A DNA stretch of 63,556 bases from Heterotrichella gracilis. Taxonomy: Eukaryota > Sar > Xanthophyceae > Tribonematales > Xanthonemataceae. The stretch covers positions 1 to 63,556 of the forward strand of contig JAULBX010025309.1 of NCBI GenBank assembly GCA_032358255.1, given 5' to 3'. The notes below the pieces were generated by a model. The model was not told the origin of the DNA. It worked only from the letters and a program-made list of their open reading frames with translations, and did not search any database. Positions 53,387 through 63,556 of this stretch are shown here, piece by piece. A program made the translations under genes and the position numbers. The first letter of the stretch is position 1; the number at the start of each line of letters is the position of its first letter.

Positions 53387-55055
53387 CGAGACCATAGCAA
53401 GTTTTGTGCGAGCACGCTCATGATGATGCATGTCACATAGTGCATGGATTCTGAGCGAGATAATGCGCTTTTTCCTTTCGTTAGCAATTTTTAAGGAATA
53501 TTTCTGCAACTGTGTTTTCCTGACGATGTTGGTTCCATTTGTACATTAATGCAACAAAAATGCAGCTCGTGTACAAAGGATGCGACTTGCAATCCGTTTC
53601 AGTACTCATATTGTACCCTTGCTCATATGCTGGCATGGTAATTTAATTACATGAGCGTGGTTTAGGCTCATTAAGCAATTTTGCAGGAATGGTTTGGTCT
53701 GCACCCAGGAATCTGACATGATTTTGTTTACGTCATCACAATGTCATAGGGAAATTGCATTCAATGTACTTGTGCGTACACGTGATACATATACCATAAT
53801 TTTTATAAGTGCACAGCCTGGAAGTGAATTGTGTGCATCATGTTGCAATGAGTAGGATTGAGCAGATGCATTGTTTTGTGGCAGAGTCGTGTGCGCCAAG
53901 GCAGGATTGCAGCCAATCAATGGCCAGCATGCTACTTAATTTTGATGCTGATTTTCACAATATGAACTTAAACGCAATGATTGGCGTGACTGCAGTACGT
54001 CTCAGACTGGTCTTATTTTGCTAGGCCTGCGTGTGGAAATGTAACACTGGTATTTAGAGTCAAGTAATGTATGCGTGTTTTGTCCTCTGTGCCCTGCCCT
54101 AGCCTATCGTATAGAATTCAGGCAATTATTGATGTATCAGCACCGTGCAACGTACTCAATTGGATCCTTCGTCCAGCTCAAGGTTTGTAATTTACAAGCG
54201 CATGTCACACGGTGTTTTGTCAGCCGGGAGAGGCTAGACCTGTCGCAGTACTGGTATTCATTATGGTCCAGGAGGGGCATTCACAAAAGGCACGACGGGT
54301 GCGGCACCAAACCTGCTCCAGATTTATTGGACAACCGCCATGTACGGTCAAGCTGAGCACAGCTGCTGATTGGCAACCTGTCCAGCAGGACACCGCGACA
54401 GGCTGTCTACTATGGTCCTGTTCACTGACTCATCCGCAATGATTGTGCACACTGTCAGTCTGAGATAGAAAGCAAGCACTGCCACGAAGAATTTTGTTTC
54501 ACTCGAATTAACGTTGTGTTTTTGGGGTGATAACTTCTTGGCCAGAGGCAGGCTTGGCCCTGCGGGAAGAGGGTTTGATGAGTTGAAATTTGAAAGGGTC
54601 GAGCCAGGGCCTGCTTCCCCATCACCCTACGTTAGGGTTTAAGGTTTGCCCATTCCGATTATTGGACAGGGTCCCTCCAACTTCAAGACGGCTACCCTGC
54701 TAAAGCTAGAGCAAATTTCTCGCTCGAAACTAGAGACGAGGTCGCCCAACGCTTATTGGTGAGCGGCTGTGGCTGAGCGTGAAAAGAAGAGCCCAACACC
54801 AAAGCCTTGTGTGAGAGCGCTGCTGAACCAGGCTGCTGGCTTCTTAGTTTGAGCTGAGCAGTACCTCAAGACCAGTGGTACACCGAGTGTTAGCTTGGTT
54901 GCGACAAGGTCTTTCTTGCATAGCTGTACAGTACCAGCAGCTGCTTGCTTGGATCCAGGACTTGCCTAAGTTGAAGTTCACTGGGCCGGCTTTCAAAGCC
55001 CGTCTTCCAAATTGGCAGCAGGCAACTTGAAGTGGTTGTGGGCACAAAACTGACC
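53387..55055. other. Intergenic region downstream of GH31, promoter of the NDUFA4-like gene
   Basis: About 1.7 kb. The proximal part should be the GH31 3' UTR. Near 54632-54647 is a telomere-like motif (TTAGGGTTTAAGG), followed by two inverted CCAAT elements (ATTGG near 54661 and 54757), plausible promoter elements for the next gene. No coding sequence is recognised. Confidence 0.5.
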
Positions 55056-55349
55056 ATGTCTCCTGAGGGCATAAACAGGACTTGGAGGAGTCGGTGGCTT
55101 AAGCCTGACGTATACCCATTGGCCTTTGCAATGGGAGCTGCAATCATCATTGCTACCTATTCCTCTGCCAGACACCTGACCACCAACCCTGATGTGAAGC
55201 TCAGCAAGAGTTCAAGGCGGGACGCATTGGGAGAGGAGGAGTCATACTCAAAGCGTGTTACAGGGTATGCCAAGGGCATCTTCAGGGATATTGGAGGCAT
55301 CTACAAGGAGGGGCGCATCTTTGGAAGGCCTCCCAACGATGATGAGTGA
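55056..55349 (+). CDS. NDUFA4/MLRQ/B12D-like mitochondrial protein
   Basis: A single-exon frame of 97 aa. One membrane segment (YPLAFAMGAAIIIATYSSAR) follows RWLKPDVYP, and HLTTNPDVKLSKSSR comes next. This is the pattern of the MLRQ/NDUFA4/B12D family: small inner-membrane proteins of mitochondrial respiratory complexes with one N-terminal helix and an Asn-Pro-Asp/Glu-Val segment. A charged tail, about 35 residues, ends GRIFGRPPNDDE. Start: the first ATG in frame. The frame stays open for eight codons upstream and a cag acceptor lies just before, so a 5' UTR or coding exon upstream is possible. Close members include the barley B12D protein; whether this one belongs to complex I or IV cannot be told. 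Confidence 0.83.
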   Translation: MSPEGINRTWRSRWLKPDVYPLAFAMGAAIIIATYSSARHLTTNPDVKLSKSSRRDALGEEESYSKRVTGYAKGIFRDIGGIYKEGRIFGRPPNDDE

Positions 55350-56377
55350 TGTGGCGCACCCTGGCAGCCGCTGCAACCATAATGGTTGTGGCATGCCTGA
55401 ATAGGCTAGGTGACACCGTGTACGGCGCAACTATGGCCAGCTTTTGCCCAAGTTAGCTGTGGCTCAGCCTTTGCCTAAGTCAGTGCAATGCTAAGAATGA
55501 CAAGTTGTTGAACACCGGAACCACCACTGCATGTTCAACAGTTCACGGTAGCACCACAGCGCCAATTCAATTTGGGCAGTGCCACAGAACAATATACATG
55601 TATGCCATACCATGTGCAGACAGCAATGAACACAACAATGAGCGCAATGGACTGAAGATTCAATGAGGTTGCTTCAACTTTGTTGGCTTTGGATTTTGCA
55701 TGGGCTGCCGCAGTCAAGCTTGCGTCAACAACCGTTACAACAACATTTTGCATCGTAGGCCCTCACAGTGCTCACCGTGGTGCAACTCTACAGGTCTGGT
55801 GCAGTACCACATGGTGCCGCTGTAGCGCATATCAGCACAGTTGCTGGCGCACTGCATAATGACATAGTATTACTTCACCTCAATAATATATTACAATACC
55901 CTACATGGGCGGACATAAGCAGATTATTAACTACGTCTTGGCACACAGTCCTTGCAACTGCAGGTCCTGGTGTGCATGCATTCTGTCAACAAGAACTTTA
56001 CAATGCGGTGCTGCAAAACAGTGCATGGGTGGGCATCCACGCCTCGCGAAGGTCAACAGTGGTATGTATACATTACGTGTGATTATTAATTAGGAAAAGT
56101 GAACAAAACGCAGATTATGAGTGTATGACACGAAATTGGTTTGGTGGATCACACATGCAGATGTAAACTTGACTATGCGCACGTCTCGCAAACAGGGAGT
56201 AATTTGGAACATCACGTCTGCTCCAAATGCAAGAGGCCAAGACCTACTAAATACGTGCCGATTCATGTTCCGACAGTATAGCATCCAAGAATGAGAATTA
56301 TGCAAACTACAAGGAGAACAATGCATGCCATAAACCAATCACATGCCAACATGCATGCCCACATTGCTAACCTGACG
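55350..56377. other. Convergent 3' region, NDUFA4-like / PHD gene
   Basis: About 1 kb holding two 3' UTRs and the doubtful ORF at 55535-55753. No other feature is seen. Confidence 0.5.
55535..55753 (-). CDS. Doubtful small ORF with one membrane segment
   Basis: A 72-residue ATG frame with a hydrophobic stretch (SIALIVVFIAVCTWYG) after a charged N-terminal half. I do not recognise it. A gtatgg donor inside the hydrophobic part could link it to another exon. Its position between two convergent genes and lack of family resemblance make it weak; it may be noncoding. Confidence 0.2.
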   Translation of the reverse strand: MQNVVVTVVDASLTAAAHAKSKANKVEATSLNLQSIALIVVFIAVCTWYGIHVYCSVALPKLNWRCGATVNC

Positions 56378-59300
56378 TCAGGGTTGCTGAAGATCAAGGA
56401 ATTCAGCCAGAGATGACATTTCAGCCGCATTTAGCTGGGGACCTCCGCCTCCCTGCTGCCCCGGGTTAAGGCTCCCCCCACCAAACTCTTGCAACGCGGT
56501 CAGAAAGGTGGCATCCGTGTTCCTGCCCATACCACCGCCTGACCCTGGCCTTGCCTCGCCGGCTGTGCCAGCCTTTGAGTCAGAGCTGCCAGGGCGCTGC
56601 TGCTGCATGGCCCCAGGTCGCGCCACCTGGCGCTGCTGCGGCTGCGGCTGAGGGGCGTGCATGCCTTGTCCCGCCAGTATGGCCTGCTGTATTGCCTGCT
56701 GCTGGGACACAGACAGCTGGCCGCCAGTGGTGAAGCTGGGAAGGCCCATGCCTGCACAAGGCCAGGGAGGGGTGTAGGTCAGGGCGGCAACCGTGACTGT
56801 TGTGACGCTACGGTTGTGGTGGCCTCCATAGGGGATAGAGGTGCTTTGTCAACAGTCATCGTGATCCCCACACATCCTGATCCCCATGTTTAGTGAGTGC
56901 GCAGCACCGAACGCATGCGCCCAGGTATGCGGCATTGCATGGTGGAGCGCAGGCTGCGCTGTTGTGGCCACTGCACCTGCTGCACGCTGGCCCTGGTCCC
57001 ACCACCAGAGATAGCCAATAGGCACAGGGCTACATCCCTCTTGCAGATCCCGACCAAACCCTAACCAAACCCTGGCGCACCTGGCTGCATCATGTGGCTG
57101 ACCCCTGCCGCCTGCAGCGCCGCCAGCTGGTCCAACGTGAGCTGCTGCCCAGGCACCCCCATGGGGCCCATCATGTGGCTGCCGGGGGTGGGCTGGAAGG
57201 CAAGCTGCTTGGTCTCGGGGTTGAGCATCAGCTGCCCTGCGGGGAGGGGCAGCGGGTGCAATGAGCGATGTGGCCGGGGTGGTACAGCACATGCACCAGC
57301 GGGTGGGGTGATTGAATGGCATGGGTAATTATGGCACATGCACACACCAGACCATAGTTCTGGGACCATACCCTATCCAAGGGTATACTACATGTGATCT
57401 GGACTATCACATTACGGGAACCGCACATGGCGCCGCCCTACAGCTGACATTTGCATGCCAGCTCCCTGCAGGTGCTCACATCACACTTCCAGTTGTGTGG
57501 GTGTTCGTTTGGGAATGCAGCTTTAGCCTCGGTGCCTAGTATTCCCTCCACCACATGGCACAAGATCCTGGCAACATGTATCAAGTGCCCAAGCAGCACC
57601 AGCGCACAAATCCTCCGACCCACAGCAGGGCCCCCTCCCCTGCTTTGCTCACCTTGGAACTGCCCTCCTTGCGACATCACCGCCTGGCCCTGCCGGCCTG
57701 CCAGCGCGGGCTGCAGCAGGTGCAGCGGCAGGGAGGTTGTGGGGTGGGCCATGCCCATCAGTGCTGGAGACATACGCGCGGCGTTGACCTGGGTAGAAAG
57801 GAAATCAAAGTCAGTCCACATCCTTCACATCCATGCTACGTGTTTGTCCCGTTCACCAAACACATGAAATCAACCTGTAATCGTTCTATGTCAATAAAAC
57901 ATTCAACACTTCCTACTCGTAAGAGCACAGAGAAGACCCCAGGTCCGGGATTAGGGTTTTGGGGCAACCAGGTAGAGCAAGGCACGCGCATAAACAACCA
58001 CAGGTTGACACCACCAGGGCCCCCCTACCCACCACTGCCCCAACCTCCCCTGCCAGCGCTAACAGTGGCACACCAATACAAACCCAGAAAGGTCCTAATC
58101 CCTAACCCCCACCACCCCACCACCCAAACACACATCCCCTTGGCCTCACCTGGCCTGTTGCTGCCATGTACGCCGCCTCCTGGGTCACCACCTGCATGCC
58201 ACCCGCCTGCAGCTGATGGAGCAGGCCGGACTGGGCCAGGTGGGGCAGGCTGGCCAGGTGGGGGCTGCTGCCCAGCATGTGCTGCAGTGGTGGGGGGAGT
58301 GAGTGAAGAGTACACTCAGCACGGCAGTGGATGGTGCATACGCCGGGACCCCATCAGCACGCCAAAGCCAAAGGGAATGTGCGAGCAGAAATCAGGCGCG
58401 GATGCAACCAACTGTAAGGGGTAAACGACAAAAGATGCCCCATACATGCATTTGCTCCACCGGGTGGAAGGTGTCCTGCAAAGCAGTCATGACGTGCCCC
58501 TCCACTCCTCACCTGGAGTGTTGTTGCCCCCTGGTGTCCCCCCTGCGTCATCCCCCTCACCCCCTGCAGAACCTGGGGCTGGCTTGACATCCCTGGCTGG
58601 CCACCTGCTGAAGCACTCACGCCAGCCTTGTGCTGCTGGTTGGACAAATGCTGCTGCTGCTGCTGCTGCTGTGTGACCAGTGCAGCGCTAGCCGCCATCT
58701 GCACCGCCTGCTGGTGCGCCTGGGGTTGGGGCTGAGGGTTGGGGTGCGCCGCGCTGGCGGGCAGCGCTGACGTGGCAGGCGCTGACAGGCCGCCAGTCAA
58801 GGTGTTGGTGGGTGAGGTAGGGGGCTTGCGGAGGGTGCCTGTGGGGGTGGGGAGGGGGGACCATGCGCGATTGGCCGGGGGCAATGGGTGGTTAGAGGGT
58901 GGGTGGTGGTGGGAGTGATGTGCAGATGCAATGCAGGGCATTGGAAGGGGGCAAATGAGCATGTGTGCGCACGCCACAGTGGTGGCACATGTCACACCCA
59001 ACTGTCATGCCACGTCAGTATGGCAGTGCCTAGGGCTTCAGTGTTTGCCCAGGCTTGTCTACAGGTCCATTGCCTGCTTCTTCAAATGCACTGCTAGGGT
59101 TTTGTTAGGGTCTGCCGAGGGCACCAGGCCCCATTCCCCACCCCACCATGCAGCTGCGCACCTTTTGCCTTCACGGCGGGGATGCCTGCTTCCTTGGCCA
59201 CCTGCTGCGCCGCAGCCATCTTGTCATCGCTGGTGGGGGGTGGGGGGGACCAGCCCAGGGCGCCTTGCCCGGGGGGGTGCTTAGCACACAGCACCGCCTG

Positions 59301-62300
59301 CAGGGGGGATGTAGGGTGGGTGGGTGGATGACACTGCCACTGAAAGCACGTGTGCGCCGCTATGCCATCCCAACATGTGGTCCCAGGATGAGGATACGCA
59401 TAAGTCCCCACCTTGCCCCCTTGACATCAACATCCCCAGCCACAACTTTCCTTCTCGTAACGACCATATACCCCCAACCCCCCTCCTTCCCCAACCTCCC
59501 CAGCCTCCACCCTCCGCACCTTCCCGGTCTGCCCCAGCCTCCTGCACCCGTTGGGTATGCACGTGCTGTGGTAGGCGGTGGTGCAGCGCATGCACTTGAC
59601 CATGTCCACACCGTCCCCGCTCTTGCCGCACTCGTCGCAGTAGTGCTGGGGGCAGCGGAAGTGCGTGCCGCCCTTGGCCATGTGGGTGCTGTCCAGCTGG
59701 GACACGCACCTGGGATGGGGATGGGGGATGGGGTTGAGTTGGGGTTTGCGCATGGAAACATGAGACAGGAGGAACACAAGCTTGGGAGGGGTCTCTGTGT
59801 GTGCGGTGCATGAGGCATGGGGGATACGACTGGACAAGGTGGGGGGGGGGGGACATGTGGCCAGGTGGCAGATCCAGGCAGCATTGGAATGAGGAACATG
59901 CGCCGACAAGAGTCAAATTTTGTAGTCCACTCACTGCAGGTGGTAAAATCGCCCGCACACGCCCAGCATGCACTTCCGCACGGTTGGGTCCTGGAACCCC
60001 GCGCCCCACTGCCCGCACAGGAAGCAGCGCATGCATCCGCTGGAGCACTCGGGGCAGAACCAGGTGGCGCGCTGATCAGCCTGGGGGGAGCAGACAGGGG
60101 GAGTCAGGCGCATGGGGATCTAGCTGGGGGTATAAAAAAATATTTCTATGTTAATATCTATATCATAATGAAAAATACTGATGCATAATAGTATACTTTC
60201 ATAAAAAGTAATACCGTAAGGACTTGATATTGCACTGGAGAGGCCTTTCGCCAGGCGATGCGTGCAATGACATGGCGTGCATGGCGTTGCCTGGTATGAC
60301 AATGCTTCACCGCCTTGCAGCAAGATGACCCACTGCATCCCAAGGCCTAAACACCATTTACGCTGCATTCCAGCCCAACCCAGGGCCTCAAGATCATTCT
60401 GAGTGCATCCGGTCAACCCTAGGGTCCCTAGGGTAAGCTTAAACACCACCACACACGAGCTGCGCACTGCACCCCCAACCCACCGTAGGCTCCTCCGCCA
60501 GTCCCACACATCTGGCGTGGAATGCTCTGAGGCATGGGCCCATGCACACCACCAGCGGGCCCCCCTCCTCCCCCCGCTCGCAGCCCGAGCACAGGTGCGA
60601 CAGCCAGGTGGCGGGCGAGGGGCGCGGCTTCTTGGCCAGCCAGCGCTCGCGGTAGCCCTCCGCCATGCGGGAGGCATCGGAGCGGGTGCGCTTGCGGGGG
60701 GGCTGGCCAGGGCGGTCAGAGGAGGTGGGGGTGCCGTCCTGTGGGGGTGGAGGGTGGGTGGGTGTGGTGCATGGATTGTGTGCGGGGGGTGCGAATGGTG
60801 GAAGATGGGGGATGAGTGCGCGTGAGTGTGTGTGTGTGCGGAGAGTGGGTTGGTGGTCAAATGGTGGGCGTCTGGCAGAAGAGAGATCCCTTGGAAACTC
60901 CCCTCGTGAATTTCCAATGTAACTGACAGTGACAAGGGCGGGCTGGTAGGCACCATATTTGCAATTTGTCCCTGGACTTCATCCCTGGCTCGGCCAGCTC
61001 CATGCACGGGTACAACGCCGCGCTGTATGTGGGGTACACCAGGGGTACACTCATATAGTGACATATATTAGTTAGTATATGAGTACACCCCTATGTACAC
61101 TGAGTAGGTGGTGGGCAGCATGTGGGCCATGGCATGCAGGCTGGCGCAGATAGGGTTTTGTGTAGGGTTTTCTGCACCTCCTCCTCATCCTCCAGCTCAT
61201 CCAGGTAATCATCATTGCCAGGGGAGTAGGGCGGGTCATCAGAGACAGGGGAGGAAACTGAGGGCACTTCCTGCGTGGGCATGCGGGAGGTGGTGGGCAA
61301 TAGACCAGACGACAGTCCGTCACATTGAGGGTAATAAAATAATAATCGGACCTACAGTGCGATAAATAAATAGGTCCCATTATTATTTTATTAATCTTGA
61401 TCACATGTTCTGGTATGAAATCACGTTTCTGCTGGGAAAATCGATGGGCATGGTGGTGAGCCGGGTGAGGTGAGTGGGCCAGGACATGGCGCAGCATGAG
61501 ATGCACATGACGCTTGTGACATGCAACGTGAAGGCTGGCATGCAGCATGGACACCTGATGGTGTAGGGTTAAAGACCGCACCTTGGCCTGTGCGGCGCCA
61601 TGTTGCTCATCATCCGCTGCCTGCTGCTGCTGCTGCTGCTCTTGCTGCTGCGCATGCGCTTGCTGCTGTGCCTGGTGACGCGCCTGCGCCTGTTGCTGCT
61701 GTTGCTGCGCCTGCTGCTGTTGCTGCGCTTGTTGCTGGGCTTGTTGCTGCGCCTGCTGCTGTTGTTGTGCCTGCTGTTGTTGCTGCGCCTGCGCCTGTTG
61801 TTGTTGATGCGCCTTGACCTGTTGCTGTTGTTGCTGCGCCTGCATCTGTTGTTGCGCCTGTGCCTGCGCTTGGCCCTGTGCCTGCTGCGCCATCATCTGC
61901 TGCTGGCGCTGCTGCTGCTGCTGCTGGGCCGCAAGGAGCTGCGCACGCTGCACCAAGGGGGAGAGAAGAGGGTCAGATGCAAGGGATTGCACGATACATC
62001 CTCAGCACGCCTTGGGCAGAGGTGCGAGCTGGGCTAGCATGTTGGTAGTCTTGCTAGAGCTACCTGTTATAATCCCGTAGACAATGTGTGACATATGTGA
62101 CAGTTCACAACACAGCCTGTCACCCAAAAGCATCACAAAACGCACGCCTATTGCTCGAATCTGCGTGCAGGCTGTTGCAGCAATGCCTGCCCAACGCCAG
62201 CCTACAAGAATGCCCATAGTTCAGCCACCCCTCACCACCCACCACCCACCTGGTGCTGCGCCTGCATCAACTGCTGCTGCTGCATCTGTTGCTGCTGCTG

Positions 62301-63463
62301 CGCCTGCGCCTGGTGCTGCTGTTGCGCCTGGTGCTGCGCCTGGTGCTGCGCCTGCAGGAGCTGGAGCTGGTGCTGGTTGTGGCTCTGCACCAGCCGCAGC
62401 TGATGTTGACCCGCACCCCCCCCACCCCCACCCCCCTGCTGCTGCTGCTGGTGCTGCTGCAGCAGCATGGCCTGCTGCTGGGGGGTGAGGTGCGCAAACT
62501 GCGGGCCCAGCGCCTGCGCCTGGCGGCTGCTCACCTGCACTGGCTGGGACTGCAGGAGGGTGACCTGGTTGGCCCCAAACTGCCCCTGTAGGTGCTGCGC
62601 AAGCTGCTGCTGCTGTGCCGCCAACTGCTGCTGCTGCTGCTGCTGCTGCTGGTTCTGTATGGCCATGAGGTTGGCCAGCGCGTGCGCCTTGACCTGCGCC
62701 TGAGCCTGCGGGTGCAATGAGGGGCTTGATAAGCGGAGGAGCAAAGGGGAGGTGTTGCGGCCTGCTTCATACAGGGGTGCATGGTTGATGATGGCTCATG
62801 ATCCCAAGCACAGAAAGAAAGAATGACAGGGAACGCACAAAAGTGGAGTGGGGGCACTGGCTTGGACAAGAGAATGTGCAGTGTGTCACACATTGCCCAA
62901 ACAACCGCCCAGCTGTTGCCCACCACGGCTCAACCCCCAGCAGACTGACCAAATGCTATTTGCCCATCAAAGCTAAATGGCCACATGCCACCTGTCGCCC
63001 AGCACAAGCCCCACCTGTGCCTGCGCATTTGCCTGCAGCGCGACCTGCGAGCTGGCGTTGGCGTGGCTCTGCAGCCGCGCCTGCTGCTGGAGCATGAGGT
63101 TGCGCGCCTCTGTGCCCGCCTGCGCGCCCTGCTGCTGCGCCTGCACCGCCGCCTCACGGGCCGCGTTCATTTGCGCCATGCGGGCCTGCTGGGCTTGCTC
63201 CTGGCAGGGGGCAAAGGCACGTTTACAGTCAGAAGGAGGAAGAAGGATAGAAAGCGTGGCAGCAATGCGTGTAAAGGGAGCACCACTGCACGCCGGGAGG
63301 CGCTCACCTCGGCCAGGATGACCATCTTGGCGATGGCATAGCTTACAGGTACGTGCGAACATTCATTGGCACAGACAGCAGCATGCTCTAGATTTACATC
63401 CTGGCTTGCCAATGCGGAACATAGTAATAGCACTAATACACACACACACACACACACACACAT

Positions 63464-63556
<93 letters not shown>
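56378..63556 (-). CDS. Glutamine-rich PHD-finger protein (EDM2/NSD-like fingers), 5' end missing
   Basis: At least 14 exons join in phase, reading leftwards: 63341?-63308, 63200-63015, 62705-62250, 61947-61582, 61270-61178, 60738-60484, 60080-59935, 59709-59520, 59297-59162, 58838-58513, 58281-58150, 57788-57653, 57236-57081 and 56751-56378; about 990 residues are visible. The N-terminal part is Gln/Ala-rich (exons 63200-61582) with polyQ runs. Then come an acidic motif (DYLDELEDEEE), a basic motif (PRKRTRSDASR) and three zinc modules: CSGCERGEEGG ... CMGPCLRAFHARC, WFCPECSSGCMRCFLCG ... CGRFYHLQC, and HYCDECGKSGDGVDMVKC ... AYHSTC. This PHD array resembles NSD and plant EDM2 chromatin readers, so histone-tail binding in the nucleus is likely. 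The C-terminal ~440 residues are again Gln/Met/Gly-rich. No SET domain is visible. The gene probably continues beyond the CA repeat. Confidence 0.84.
58651..58673. repeat. CTG/CAG trinucleotide run in the PHD gene
   Basis: Seven to eight CTG units encode a polyglutamine run in the antisense reading of exon 58838-58513. Related imperfect runs occur at 61620-61940 and 62270-62660. Confidence 0.85.
61332..61393. repeat. AT-rich hairpin, MITE-like, in a PHD-gene intron
   Basis: Arms of 23 nt pair with one mismatch: TAATAAAATAATAAT then GGACCTA on the left, TAGGTCC then ATTATTATTTTATTA on the right, with a loop of about 16 nt (61355-61370). It lies between exons 61947-61582 and 61270-61178. Confidence 0.85.
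63438..63556. repeat. CA/TG dinucleotide microsatellite
   Basis: About 119 bp of (CA)n with a few T or A interruptions, reaching the right edge of the window. It lies about 100 bp from the first visible exon of the PHD gene and may have ended the assembly. Confidence 0.98.

Noticed and set aside
61600..62037. Very hydrophobic Leu-rich frame on the plus strand
   Set aside because: It is CTG-repeat read in another frame; the minus strand encodes the polyglutamine region of the PHD protein in phase with neighbouring exons.
63167..63553. Frame running through the CA repeat into the first visible PHD-gene exon
   Set aside because: The Cys-Val repeat peptide is microsatellite translated by chance. 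An acceptor-like site nearer 63342 is a better exon border, though the true border is uncertain.

Overview
This is nuclear DNA of a eukaryotic green alga (Chlorophyta). The evidence is dense spliceosomal introns (mostly GT-AG, about 100-400 bp, reconstructed here by reading frame and phase), interspersed plant-type TTTAGGG/CCCTAAA motifs, a plastid/cyanobacterial-type MiaB, plant-type LPP and NDUFAF5 proteins, and an NDUFA4/B12D-type small protein. Overall base composition is near 50% GC. I cannot name the species or class from sequence alone.

Layout, left to right: a partial unknown gene running off the left edge (-); an ELL-like RNA polymerase II elongation factor (+, 1144-4743); a plastid-type tRNA methylthiotransferase MiaB (-, 5777-9675); an unknown coiled-coil protein (+, 10362-11737); 40S ribosomal protein S2/uS5 (+, 12426-14330); CCR4-NOT subunit NOT3/NOT5 (-, 15572-23245); a DUF2232-like membrane protein (-, 24335-26021); a small unknown two-exon gene (+, 26638-27338); the complex I assembly methyltransferase NDUFAF5 (-, about 27843-31920); a tandem-RRM RNA-binding protein (+, 32420-37854); a lipid phosphate phosphatase (-, 40271-42245); an F-box/WD40 protein (-, 43240-46598); a secreted trefoil + GH31 alpha-glucosidase (+, 47041-53386); an NDUFA4/MLRQ/B12D-like mitochondrial protein (+, 55056-55349); a doubtful small membrane ORF (-, 55535-55753); and a glutamine-rich PHD-finger chromatin protein (-, 56378 to the right edge, 5' end missing).

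The genes are not an operon. Several are arranged head to head over short shared upstream regions (left-edge gene/ELL, MiaB/coiled-coil gene, DUF2232/unknown, NDUFAF5/RRM, F-box/GH31) and others tail to tail. Thematically there is an RNA polymerase II/mRNA set (ELL, NOT3, RRM protein, PHD protein) and an organelle set (MiaB, NDUFAF5, NDUFA4-like), but I regard this as coincidence.

Most window content is ordinary housekeeping. The parts worth a second look are the trefoil-GH31 fusion, the ELL homologue, the 2.8-kb second intron of the RRM gene with inverted telomere-like motifs and strong hairpins, an AT-rich MITE-like hairpin in the PHD gene, and the recurrent telomere-like motif in introns and intergenic DNA. 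Exon boundaries were derived by eye; all splice predictions need transcript support.
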